A DNA stretch of 64,000 nucleotides from Microcebus murinus (lineage: Eukaryota > Chordata > Mammalia > Primates > Cheirogaleidae), in contig NC_134119.1 of the NCBI RefSeq assembly GCF_040939455.1, forward strand, positions 16,108,501 through 16,172,500, written 5' to 3'. The notes below the pieces were generated by a model, which worked only from the letters and a program-made list of their open reading frames with translations, did no database searches and was not told where the DNA came from. The first letter of the stretch is position 1, and each line of letters opens with the position of its first letter. This document shows, piece by piece, positions 13,209 to 22,924 of the stretch. The position numbers and the translations under genes were made by a program.

Positions 13209-13496
13209 GGTTAAAAGTTTCTGGTTTTTACTACTTTAATCTCCTTGTTAATGGTCTATTCAGAAGTTCTATTTCTTCCTGATTGAGTTTTGGGAAGTTG
13301 TTTATTCATAAATGTGTCCATTTCCTGTATGTTTTCAAGTTTATGTGTGTAGAGATTTTCATAGTATTCACAGAAGATATTTTGTATTTCTGGGGTATCA
13401 GTTGTAATATCTCCTTTTTCATATCTGCTTGAGCTTATGTGGGTCCTTTCTCTTGTATTCCTGGTTAATCTAGCAAGTGGTCTCTCAATATTGTTT

Positions 13497-13820
13497 TGTT
13501 TTTATTTTTTTTGAAACAGAGTCTCCCTCTGTTGCCCAGGTTGAGTGCCATGGCATCAGCCTAGCTCACAGCAGCCTCAAACTTCTGGGCTCAGGTGATC
13601 CTCCTGCCTCAGCCTCCCATGTAGCTGGGACTACAAGCATGCACCACTGTGCCCAGTTAATTTTGTCTATATATTTTCAGTTGTCCAATTAATTTCTTTC
13701 TATTTTTAGTAGAGATGGGGTCTTGCTCTCAAGGCTGGTTTCGAACTCCTGACCTTGAGTGATCCGCCCACCTCGGCCTCCCAGAGAGCTAGGATTACAG
13801 GCGTGAGCCACTGTGCCTGG
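13497..13820 (-). mobile_element. Alu, strepsirrhine type, inserted in L1
   Basis: Full-length dimeric Alu in reverse orientation (T-rich tail first on the plus strand, then GAGTCTCCCTCTGTTGCCCAGG). It shows 'GGCATCAGCCTAGCTCACAGCAGCC', typical of lemur/loris Alus, and a linker 'TATATATTTTCAGTTGTCC...' between arms. It is flanked by a perfect 14-bp target duplication TCTCAATATTGTTT at 13483-13496 and 13821-13834, so it inserted after the L1. Confidence 0.93.
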
Positions 13821-15001
13821 TCTCAATATTGTTTGTTTTCAAAAAAACCAACTTTTTGTGTCATGGATTCCTTGTATTGTTTTGTTTTTTTTTTTTCCCC
13901 CACTTTGTTTAGTTCTGCTCTGACCATGAACTTATTTCTTTTCTTCTGCTGGCTTTGGGTTTGGTTTGATCTTCCTGTTCTAGTTTCTTGAGCCATGTCA
14001 TTAGATTGTTAATGTTTGATCTTCTTGATGTGGACATTAGAGTCTATACATTTTCTCCTTAGGACTGCTTTTTCTGAGTCACATAGATATTGACAGCTTG
14101 TGCTCCCTTGTCTTTTACTTCAAGGAATCTTTTGATTTCTTAATTCCATTATTATCCCAATAATCATTCAGCAGCAGGTTAATTTCCATGATTTTGTGTA
14201 GAAATGAATGCTTCTTTTGGAGTTGATTTCTCCTGTGGTCTAAGGAGCTATATTGGGTGATTTCTATATTTTTGAATGTGTTGAGACATTTTTTGTGGCC
14301 TAAAAATATGATCAATCTTGGAGAATATTCCATGTGCTGATGAGAAGAATGCATATTCAGTAGTTTTTGGGTAAAATATTCTGTAAATGTCTGTTGGGCA
14401 TATTTGTTCTAGAGTCCTGTTTATGTCCAGTGTTAGCTTATTTATTTTCTGCTTGGATGATCTGAATTCTGTCAGTAGGGTGATGAAGTCCCTGGCAAAT
14501 ACAATGCTGCTGTTTATCTCTTTGCTTAGATTTAGTAGGGTTTGCTTTATGAATCTGAGCTCTTCTATGTTAGGTGCATAAATATTTAGGACTGTCTTCT
14601 TGTTGAATTGTTCCCTTTCCCGTTACGTAATGACATCTTTGTGTTTCTGTACTATTGTTGATTTAAAGTCAATTTTATTTGATGAGAATTGTTACACCTG
14701 CTCTCGTTTGGTTTCCACTTGTGTAGAATATGTTTTTCTATCATTTCACTTTGAGCCTGTGTGTGTCCTTGTGGCTTAGATCTGTATCCTAGAGACAGAA
14801 AATAGTTTCATTATGTTTTTTCATACATTCAGCCTGCCCCTTTCTTCTGAGTGGCACATTTAAACTGTAAAGATTAAAAGATAGAATTGATATGTGGCAT
14901 GTTGTTCTGTTCATCATGGTAGGTAGTACCTTATTGCTTTGTTTCCCTTTTTGTGCTATTGTTTTATAAGAGCTATGAGCTTTAGGGTGGCTTTGGTGGT
15001 T

Positions 15002-16016
15002 TTACACTGGTGGGTATCTATTGTGCTGATTAGTGTATAATGTAGTTCTGAGTATTTCCTGCAGAGCAAGACTATCATGACACATTCCGTCAGTGTTTGC
15101 TTCTCTGGAAAAATTTTGTCTATCAATTATGAAAGTTAGTTTTGGAGGATACAAACTTCTATTTTGGCAGTTGTTCTGTTTAAGAAGATGGAGCCCCACT
15201 CCCTTCTGGCTTGGAGGATTTCCACTGAGAAGTCTGTTGTTAGCATGACAAGTTTTCTTTTGTGGATCACTTTGTTGTTTAGCTGCTTGTAGAGTTTTCT
15301 CCTTCATTTTGACTTTGGCCAGATTGATTACTATGTGTCTGGAGATGTCCTATTTGCTATGAATATTCCTGGAGTTCAATGACGATCCTGCATCTGGATG
15401 TCTGTATCTCTGTTGATACTGGGGAAGTTTTCCTCAATAATTCCCTCAAACAGACTTTCCAAGCTTATATCTCTTCTGTCTTCTCCCTCAGGGATACCTG
15501 TAATTTGTATGTTAGTTCACTTCATGTAGTCCCATATGTCTCTGACTGATTGTTTCACCTTTTTTGTTCTGTACTCTGCCTCTTGAAATGACTGCTTTAG
15601 CTTAAGAAGAGCCTTGTCCTCAAGCTCTCAGATTCTTTCTTCTTGGTTCAGTCTCTTGCTGATGCTTTCTGTTGTGTTTTGAAATTCCCTGAATGACTTG
15701 TTTATTTTTTTGAATTCCATTATATCCTTTTTTATGTTGTCAAGGTCTTTAGTGACTTTTTCATTAATTTCCTGAAATCTTTGTTTGGCTTTTTTTTGTT
15801 GGCTTTCAACTTTCTCTTCAATTCTATTCATCTTATTTGCCATCCATATTCTGAATTCCATTTCTGCCATTTGACAATTTCCTTGTAGGTGGGGTTTGCT
15901 ACTGTAGCTCCACTGTGATCCCTTGGGGGTATCAATACATTTGATTTTTCTTTTGCTGGTGTCTTCTTATCTGAAACCTCTTTTCTCAACTCAGGGCTCA
16001 TAGGTTTACAGGGCAC
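15002..16016 (-). pseudogene. L1 ORF1 remnant
   Basis: ORF1 encodes the RNA-binding chaperone of the L1 particle. The remnant is spread over several frames: an N-terminal piece (15828-16016), a lysine/glutamate-rich coiled-coil piece starting MAEMEFRIWMANKMNRIEEK (15628-15870), and a C-terminal piece (15002-15307) containing 'LYPPKLTF' and 'SLALQEIL', the conserved end of the family. Frameshifts and stops separate the pieces. Confidence 0.75.
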
Positions 16017-16019
16017 CTA

Positions 16020-17460
16020 TTCTTTCCTGGGAACTCTCCTCCTTAATTAGAAGAAGGGGAGGTCCCTAAACAATGATTTTTTTAAATTCCTCCTACTCTG
16101 GAATGTTGACGTGGCAGGGAAGGGGCATGTGCACTAGAAGCCTGTAATGCGGGTGTTCAGATTTGATCTGTTCACCTGCAAATGCCTCTGTTTAAGCCTG
16201 TGCTGGACTGTTCTAGTTGGGTGCTGGGCAAGACCCTCTTCACTGAGGCTGGTGTCGTGGGGATTGCTTTGCCCGGGGTCTCCCTGCAGAGGTGACAATG
16301 GCAGTTGGGTGAGGCTATCCAAGCAGTGGTTGTGAGTTCCTGGGTTGTGGGCATTTGTTCAAACCAGGATCCAGTGTACTGGCAGCTTGAGGCTGGGGGG
16401 GGGGGTCCCTGGCAGAGTGTTGGACTTTGAAACTGTTCCAGTGGCAATGGGGTGGGGTCTTGAGGCCAAGGTGCAATGCTGGATTCTCAGAGTGGTATTC
16501 CAGGCCTGGCAAAAGCTCTGGAGATATGGAAGCAGAACCTTGGGCTCTGATGCGTAAGCTTGACAGCCGAGACTAGGGAGAAACCAGGAGCAGGGGTGGC
16601 GGGGCTGATCCAAAGGCCAGGAGACCAGATGCAAAGTCAAATGGGGAGAGGTTGGTTCCAGTGGTCCAGGAACTAGGAAGTTTGCCCTGCATTGCCCAGG
16701 ACCCACCAAAGCAGTTGCCCAAAGGCTCTCAGGTCAGAACACATATGGGGCAGCTCCTGTTGTGCTTTTAGGGATAGGTGTTTGGCTTCCAGCCACTAGC
16801 CATAGCTTAGAGGAGCCTCCCATAGGGTCTGTTCCCTCCCCAGACCAGTGGGAGCAATGTGAAGGCCTCAGCCACAGAGCTGAGTCCTTTGCTGGCCTGG
16901 CACTGTGCATCCTGAGAGTTCAGGATGACTTTAGCTGCTGCTCAATCCCCGCTATACAGACTCCAGGCAGGTCCTTGATCAGTGACGGCAGAGAAAGCCC
17001 TTTCCCAACTCGGCCACGGGGCCTGCAGTGTGAGCACAGTGTGCCAGTGCTCTATCCTGTTGATCTTCCCTTTGTGTGGTTTAATATTAACAAATGTATC
17101 CCCCGTCACCTTTTCTTTTTCCCCCCACACTGAGAGTCTTGTCTTGCTTCTCAGTGGTTTCACAAAATTCCTTCCAAGATAGCTGTCTATAGGTAGGCAC
17201 CTGTATCCTGTTTACTCTTCTTTCCTAGGGAGCTGTTAGTTGGTGGGCTGCTTCTAAGGTGCTATATTTTTCCCCTTCAGGATAAACCCTTCCATGGGTG
17301 GCAACTGGACCTGGTAGAGAGGTACGCTTGCAATTTGCTTGGTGCTGACTTCCTTCCTGGGTCTGGCTGTACTACTAGCCATGGCAGTGCTTGCTCAGGG
17401 CTGGGGCACAGGTGGCCTCATTCAGATACGCTGTGGATCCTGGGTGCTGTGTCACTCCTC
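16020..17460 (-). promoter_or_regulatory. L1 5' UTR / fossil internal promoter region
   Basis: GC-rich sequence upstream of the ORF1 remnant, with chance open frames on both strands (up to 123 codons). In L1 elements this region carries the internal promoter and may carry an antisense promoter. Activity cannot be judged from sequence. Confidence 0.5.
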
Positions 17461-17461
17461 C

Positions 17462-17580
17462 AGGCAATTGAGGCTTCCAATTAAGTAATACATGCAAATT
17501 CCCAGTGATCAAACGAGATTTAAACCCAATCTAATTGCCTCAAAATCATGCCCAGATTCTGATTCTGATCTCCTTTTAGC
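17462..17580 (+). mobile_element. MIR, 3' half, split by an L1
   Basis: Resumes the MIR consensus with AATTGAGGCTTCCAATTAAG, then 'GATTTAAACCCAATCTAATTGCCTC', the equivalents of 'AACTGAGGCTCAGAGAAGTTAAG' and 'GAACCCAGGTCT...'. Same strand and order as the piece ending at 10675. Confidence 0.65.
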
Positions 17581-18603
17581 ATTTAGAAAACACCCTAACA
17601 AATTTAGTGCTATTTAGCACTGGACTGAAATACACTTATTACAGATCTTTTAGAGGTGAAGGTCAACAGAAATTGCTGTGAGGTAGACAGAGCTGGTGTC
17701 CAATAACCACAGGTCTAATATTGTGGGGGCCGTTCTCTTCCTAGGAAAAGTAAGATTCCAAAACTTAAATTACAAGGCACCCAATCCTAGAGAAGAAAGC
17801 GATTAATAGGCTTCCTGTAACTACTATATTTTGCTTTGGGGAGCAATGTTTTATTACCATGTCCACCACTCTTGTAGTCCCTAAACAATGATTTATCTTA
17901 ATTTTTTCCCCCCAGGAAAACAAGTAGTATACTTCACTTAAGAGAAATGATTTGCAGTCATGGTAAATTCCCTTTGTTCATTTGCTTATTCATTCACTGG
18001 GCCACCTACAAATATTTACTGAGTGCCTAATATCAAAACAAATGTTGTTTCTCTAAAATACTATAAGCCCTTTCACTTTTAGAGGTAAATATATATGAGA
18101 CTTTATGGCTGCATTTGGGCTCAGTATATTTTTTTATAACACACTGTCTGGTGTGACCGGAGTTGAAATTTTATAGTCCAAATCTATTACCCTGGAGATG
18201 AAAAAGTGGCCAACAGCCAGTAATAACCGATAGTTTTTCAACAGAAAGAGCCAAGAGTGTTCTATAAACTAAAAAAGAAAGACACAAACAAGCAAGTATA
18301 TTTTAAACTTATGTATGTTATAATTTTCAGGAAACTGGCTTTTTATTTCTTTTCTTAGCTGAAACTTCACTGTTAGCTCATAAGGGCTTATGATTCTTTG
18401 GGCTGGCACCTGTTAAAAAATAATTCCAAACTTACTAAAGGAATAGATCAAGGAACAGAGAGGATAGTAAAAGTTATAAATTTTCTTTTAGGGAAAAATA
18501 CATAGCAGAGAAAAAATAATCTGACCATACTTTTTCTGGGAAGCTAGCAAGACTTCCTCCTTGCCCTACATATAATTTTGCTGGGCTGAGTTAGTTTTCA
18601 AAT
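17581..18603. other. Intronic sequence, nothing clear recognised
   Basis: AT-rich, no open frame above 60 codons, no repeat I can name. Confidence 0.5.
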
Positions 18604-18621
18604 TTACATCAGGTTATTTTA
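18604..18621. repeat. Target-site duplication of twin-primed L1, left
   Basis: TTACATCAGGTTATTTTA, identical to 20335-20352. Confidence 0.93.
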
Positions 18622-20334
18622 TTTATTATGGGGGTACAACTGTTTAGGTTATAAAAAGCCTTTGTCCCACCCAAGTCCGAGCTTCAAGCGAGTTCATGCT
18701 GTGCACACTGTACCCATTAGGTGTGAATATACTGATCCCCTCCCTCCCCCCTGATGAATTTTACTACTCTATGGGTACTTAAGTCAGTTAATACCAATTT
18801 GATGGTGAGTATGTATGGTGCCTGTTTTTCCATTCTTGGGATACTTCACTTAGTAGAATAGGATCCAGGATAATACAAGAGGTGCTAGAATTGCCATTGT
18901 TTTTTGTGGCTGAGTAGAAATCCATGGTATACATCTACCACCTTTTATTAATCCACTCATGTACTGATGGGCACTTAGGTTGCATCTTTGCAATTGTGCT
19001 ACTATAAACATTTGAGTGCAGATTTCTTTTGTTTAATTGGGTAGATACCCCGTAATGAGATTGCTGGAGCAAAGAGTAGTTCTACTTGTAGCTCCTCGAG
19101 GTACCTCTATATTACTTTTCACAGAGGTTGTACCAGTTTGCCATCCCACCAGCAGTGGCTGAGAGTGTTCCTATCTCTCCAAATCCACACCACTATGTAC
19201 TGTTTTGGGACTTTTTGATAAAAGCCCTTCTCACTGGAGATATCTCATTGTGGTTTCGATTTGCACTTCCCTAATGCTTAGAGATGTTGAGCATTTTCAC
19301 ATTTGGTGCCCATTACTGTATCTTCTTTTGAAAAGTTTCTGTACAGGAAACTGTGGCCCCATTCTTACTCTTCTCAAATAATGCCCAGCCTAGAATGTTG
19401 TACCCTGAAAAACTAAGTTCCTTATACAACGTAGAGATAAAGATCTTCTCAGACAAGCAAAGACTGAGGGAATTCCTCAAAACAGTGTTACACATGGATC
19501 AGCACAATAAACTCACCACTGTAAAACCACCCACAGCTAAAGATCCAAGGCCAGATACCACAGTGGCTCAAGAGAGGCAACAAAGTTCAACTCAACAGGA
19601 TGAACAGAAATCTATCCCATTTATCAATTCTCTCTATAAATACAAATGGTTTGAACTTTCCCCTAAATAGACATAGGCTGGCCAAATGGATAAATAGACA
19701 CAAGACAAATATCTGCGGGAAACACATCTAACCCAAAAGGATGCATTCAAACTCAAGGTGAAGGGATGGAAAACAATATTTCCAGCAAATGGAAGCCAAA
19801 AGAAAGCTGCTGTGGCGGTTCTGATTTCAGATGACTTAAAGTAATGAAAGACAAAGACAGTCACTCTGTAATGGTGAAGGGTACAGTTCAACAAGAAAAC
19901 ATAATTATTTACGCACCTAACTCAGGTGCACGCAGATCCATAAACCAAATTCTACTTTATCTAAACAAATGATAAACAGCAATACCGTAATAGCTGGAGA
20001 CTTCAACATCCCTCTGACAGATCCTCCAAACAGAAAATAAACAAACAATGGACTTAAACAGAACTCTGGAACAAATTGGGCTGACTGATATTTACAGAAT
20101 ATTCTACATTTTTCTCATTAACTCATGGGACATTCTCTAAGATTGACCATATCCTAGGCCACAAAGCATGTCTCCACAAGTTTAAAAAAATAGAAGTTAT
20201 GCATCATCGCGGACCACAGTGGAATAACATTAGAAATCAACTCCAACACAAACTGTCATCTCTACACAAAGTCATGGAAACTAAACAACCTTCTGCTGAA
20301 CGATTACTACGTTAAATGATAAAGGAGACACAAG
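18622..20334. mobile_element. Twin-primed L1 insertion (5' part inverted)
   Basis: Two L1 segments in head-to-head orientation inside one target duplication. From 18622 to about 19330 the 3' end of L1 lies on the minus strand (3' UTR and end of ORF2). From about 19345 to 20334 an upstream part lies on the plus strand: the end of ORF1 (19353-19520) and the endonuclease part of ORF2. The pair is bounded by a perfect 18-bp duplication TTACATCAGGTTATTTTA (18604-18621 and 20335-20352), the signature of twin priming during target-primed reverse transcription. Coding is broken. Confidence 0.92.
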
Positions 20335-20352
20335 TTACATCAGGTTATTTTA
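20335..20352. repeat. Target-site duplication of twin-primed L1, right
   Basis: TTACATCAGGTTATTTTA, identical to 18604-18621. Confidence 0.93.
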
Positions 20353-20424
20353 GAAAGCATTTGTTTTCTGGAATTTTTCCTGTGGAGAGAAGGAAAATGA
20401 ATATCACCCAGAAGAACTAGTGAT

Positions 20425-20660
20425 AATAGCTACCACTTTTGAGTACCTCATATTAAATTATTTTCACATATAAGGCATTATGCTTTTTTCTTTACTCTCC
20501 AGGATTTGAAGTAAAATCTATTTAAAGATTACTATTTCTATGTTACAGAGGAGAAAACTGAGGCTTAGAGGAGCTTATCAAAGTCTACGAGCCAGTAAGT
20601 AGTAGAGCTGGGATGCAAACCCACGTCTGTAGCCTGTGCTATTATGACACACTACACAGT
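20425..20660 (+). mobile_element. MIR SINE
   Basis: 'AATAGCTACCACTTTTGAGTACC', 'GAGGAGAAAACTGAGGCTTAG', 'GAGCTGGGATGCAAACCCA' and 'GCCTGTGCTATTATGACACACTAC' occur in MIR order. Confidence 0.75.
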
Positions 20661-21370
20661 CCCTTTTTTAACTGGCTTTCGAAAACTTTCCCAACTTATT
20701 GTGTTAAAATACTCACTGTCATATAATTAAAATTTATGCAGAATTAGATTTTAATTAGAATTTAATTAAATTTCTGGACATAGCATTCAATGTCAAATCA
20801 TCACTACCTTTTGTTTTGGAGGTTTATTTGCTTTTTATTCCCTGTCCTGATAAACATCTTCTTTGCATTCCAATAACCTCCGCTGAAGGCATCTTTCAGT
20901 AGTTGAGTGGATGTCATGTTTTAATCAAGTTTCACCCATTACTAAGTTTTGTGGTCAGTGGAGCTGGACTGCTTCAAACCTGCCCCTACCAAACTTACTG
21001 TTTGGATACTGTATTGTATCAACGAGTAAATTGATTCAGCCTCCTCCTATGTCTCAATCTCAAAATCAGATCTTAAACCCATAAACTGGCTCTTTACATT
21101 AGATGATGAGGTCTAACATTCTCTAATTTAATGGGTAGTAGTAGATAAGAAATGGGGCAACAATTGAACACCAAGGGGGAAGCAATTACCTGGGGCTGCC
21201 AATATATAAATATCAGGCTTCTAAAGACAAGGTTATCACACAATCCAGAGAATTTAGAAACTCAAATTTTGCCTGGGGCTGCCAATTCAAATGAAGCCAT
21301 GGTACTTTTAGCATTCCTTTGACCCACCGTCCAACAGTGTGGAAATGTAGAATGTTTTCAAAAGTTGACA

Positions 21371-21825
21371 TCTACACTCAAATATTTATGGCAGCACAAT
21401 TGCAAAGATGTAGAAAGAACTCAAATGCCATCAACACGAGTGTATTAATAAAATGTGCTATATGTATACCATGGAATGCTACTCAACTACAAAAACCACT
21501 GGTGAGCTAGCATCTCTCATATTATCCCGGATAGAGCTTGAGCCCATCCTTCAAGTGAAGTATCACAGAATGGACAAACAAGCACCACATGTACTAGCCA
21601 TCAAATTGGTACTAACTGATCAACACTACAGTGCTCATATGGAAATAATATTCCTTGAGTGCTGGTCAGGTAGGAGGGGGTTTGTGGGGGTGGGCAAACT
21701 CACAACGAATGGATGCAGTGCACACTGTATGGGGGAAGGTCAAGCTTGTAGCCCTGGTTTGGATGAGGCAAAGGCATTACAAGGAACCAAAAATGTTTGT
21801 ACCTCCGTAATATTCTGAACTTAAA
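21371..21825 (+). mobile_element. 5'-truncated L1 3' end
   Basis: Begins in the last part of ORF2 ('TCTACACTCAAATATTTATG', then 'TGTATACCATGGAATGCTACTC') and runs through a 3' UTR to 'TGTTTGTACCTCCGTAATATTC'. Bounded by AAAGTTGACA (21361-21370) and AAAGTTAACA (21826-21835), a 10-bp target duplication with one difference. Confidence 0.8.
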
Positions 21826-22359
21826 AAAGTTAACATGCAAATTTTAGAAGTCCAATCCTACATTGTCTTTGAAAGCACTGTTTGCTTTCCATAAGTCTTA
21901 TACCTTGTCATAGGATCTTGTTGAACAAGTCTGCTTCCTACAAATACATCCCAGCTACCACACACAATCGTGGCAGGCCTCTCTTTAGTTTTGCCTCTGT
22001 TTCCTCTTCTGGTGTTTGATTTTCATTTTCATGTTCTGCTCACTTTCATTTGCCAGTGCTCCTTGCCCATCCTTCACAATTTTCTCACAATTTGCCCATC
22101 CTTTCCAATTTTGGGTACACCTCAGCTATAGCTTTTCCACACCTTCAATCTTCAAGGTTTTTAAGTAGTGTCAAGGCTCCCCTGAAAATCCCTTTTGATC
22201 TTTTATAATAAAGTAGAAGGAGGGGAATTGATAACAGATTTACAACAATATTAGCAATAACATTATGTTCTCTTAACTCTTATTGTCTATCTTAAATAGT
22301 ATTTACCCATGTAGTACAGGGATAGAATGTGCACCTTCCATTTTTTCTGCTGATACCTC

Positions 22360-22860
22360 CCCGTTTTCCTTGGGGGGACCACTCAGCTCCTACTTTTGGC
22401 CCACAGGTTTCAACCACAGTTGACTGCATTGTCCACCCCATCTCTGCCTCCCCCAGGCCAACAGTTACCATGTGACCAAGGCCTGGTCAGAGCACTGCAT
22501 GTCCCCAGGCACAGTGGTTTGGTTCAAAGTTAGATACATGACCAAATTCTGGCCAATGATAATGAGAGACAATGAAACTCAATTTCAGATCTTGCAGCAT
22601 TTGAGCTGTTGAAAAAGCAGCACATCATTTTCACTGGGGCCAATGAGAGGATAACTGATACTCCCACTTCTCTGGGACAAAAGGGACTATCTGCACTAGT
22701 GCCAACACTGAGGGACTTGGAACACAGAGATGGGGAGACAGACTGAGTCCTGAGGCAATTGTTTAAATCTCTGGACTTTTCAAAAACTTGTGTCTGTAAA
22801 CAGTTGGAAATGGCTTTTCTCTCCTTGAATCTGAGAGAGTCTTGGCCTCTACAAACCACT
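22360..22860. mobile_element. Old interspersed repeat, family not named
   Basis: Phrases such as 'CATGTGACCAAGGCCTGGTCAG', 'GACCAAATTCTGGCCAATGA' and 'ATGAGAGACAATGAAACTCAA' are familiar from a dispersed mammalian repeat, but I cannot name it. The 109-codon minus-strand frame here (22530-22859) is not recognised as any protein. Confidence 0.4.
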
Positions 22861-22924
22861 TGGTGAGTTGCTTATGGTTTTTTACTGATTTTCACATTGC
22901 AATACCTTGAGTGTTTTCAAAAAT

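Larger units (their letters stand above)
10900..14950 (-). pseudogene. L1 ORF2 remnant, interrupted by an Alu
   Basis: ORF2 encodes the endonuclease and reverse transcriptase of L1. Fragments in the expected order on the minus strand: endonuclease-linker piece (14115-14354), finger/palm piece with '[19 protein letters not shown]' (12939-13169), the palm piece starting MLFADNIILG (12318-12524), and the C-terminal piece with 'INKMWYMYTVDYYSAIRKDE' (10936-11193). The catalytic FADD motif is FADN here. An Alu (13497-13820) and a T26 run (13183-13208) also break it. It is non-functional. Confidence 0.78.
10676..17460 (-). mobile_element. Near full-length L1 retrotransposon, inactive
   Basis: About 6.8 kb including a later Alu. 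Read on the minus strand: GC-rich 5' UTR (about 17460-16020), ORF1 remnant (about 16010-15000), ORF2 remnant (about 14950-10900) and a short 3' UTR ending in A-rich sequence at about 10676. ORF1 keeps a coiled-coil stretch (15628-15870) and the conserved RNA-binding C-terminal region (15002-15307). ORF2 shows pieces of the endonuclease (14115-14354), the reverse transcriptase 'KPGKD' region (12939-13169), the catalytic-box region (12318-12524, reading FADN where FADD is expected) and the C-terminal end (10936-11193). Frames are broken by many stops and indels. It lies inside a MIR and has the same orientation as the host gene. The 5' boundary is approximate and no target duplication was resolved. 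Confidence 0.85.

Noticed and set aside
15628..15870. Coiled-coil 80-codon frame
   Set aside because: It is L1 ORF1 coiled coil, not a host gene.
16134..17133. Several frames of 62-123 codons on both strands
   Set aside because: They fall in the L1 5' UTR, which is GC-rich and often yields spurious frames.
17411..17424. GGCCTCATTCAG as right target duplication of the full-length L1
   Set aside because: Resembles the left flank GCCTCATTTT but is followed by about 35 bases that do not continue the MIR; not convincing.
19353..19670. 105-codon plus-strand frame that might be taken for a gene
   Set aside because: It is the end of L1 ORF1 in the inverted part of the twin-primed element.
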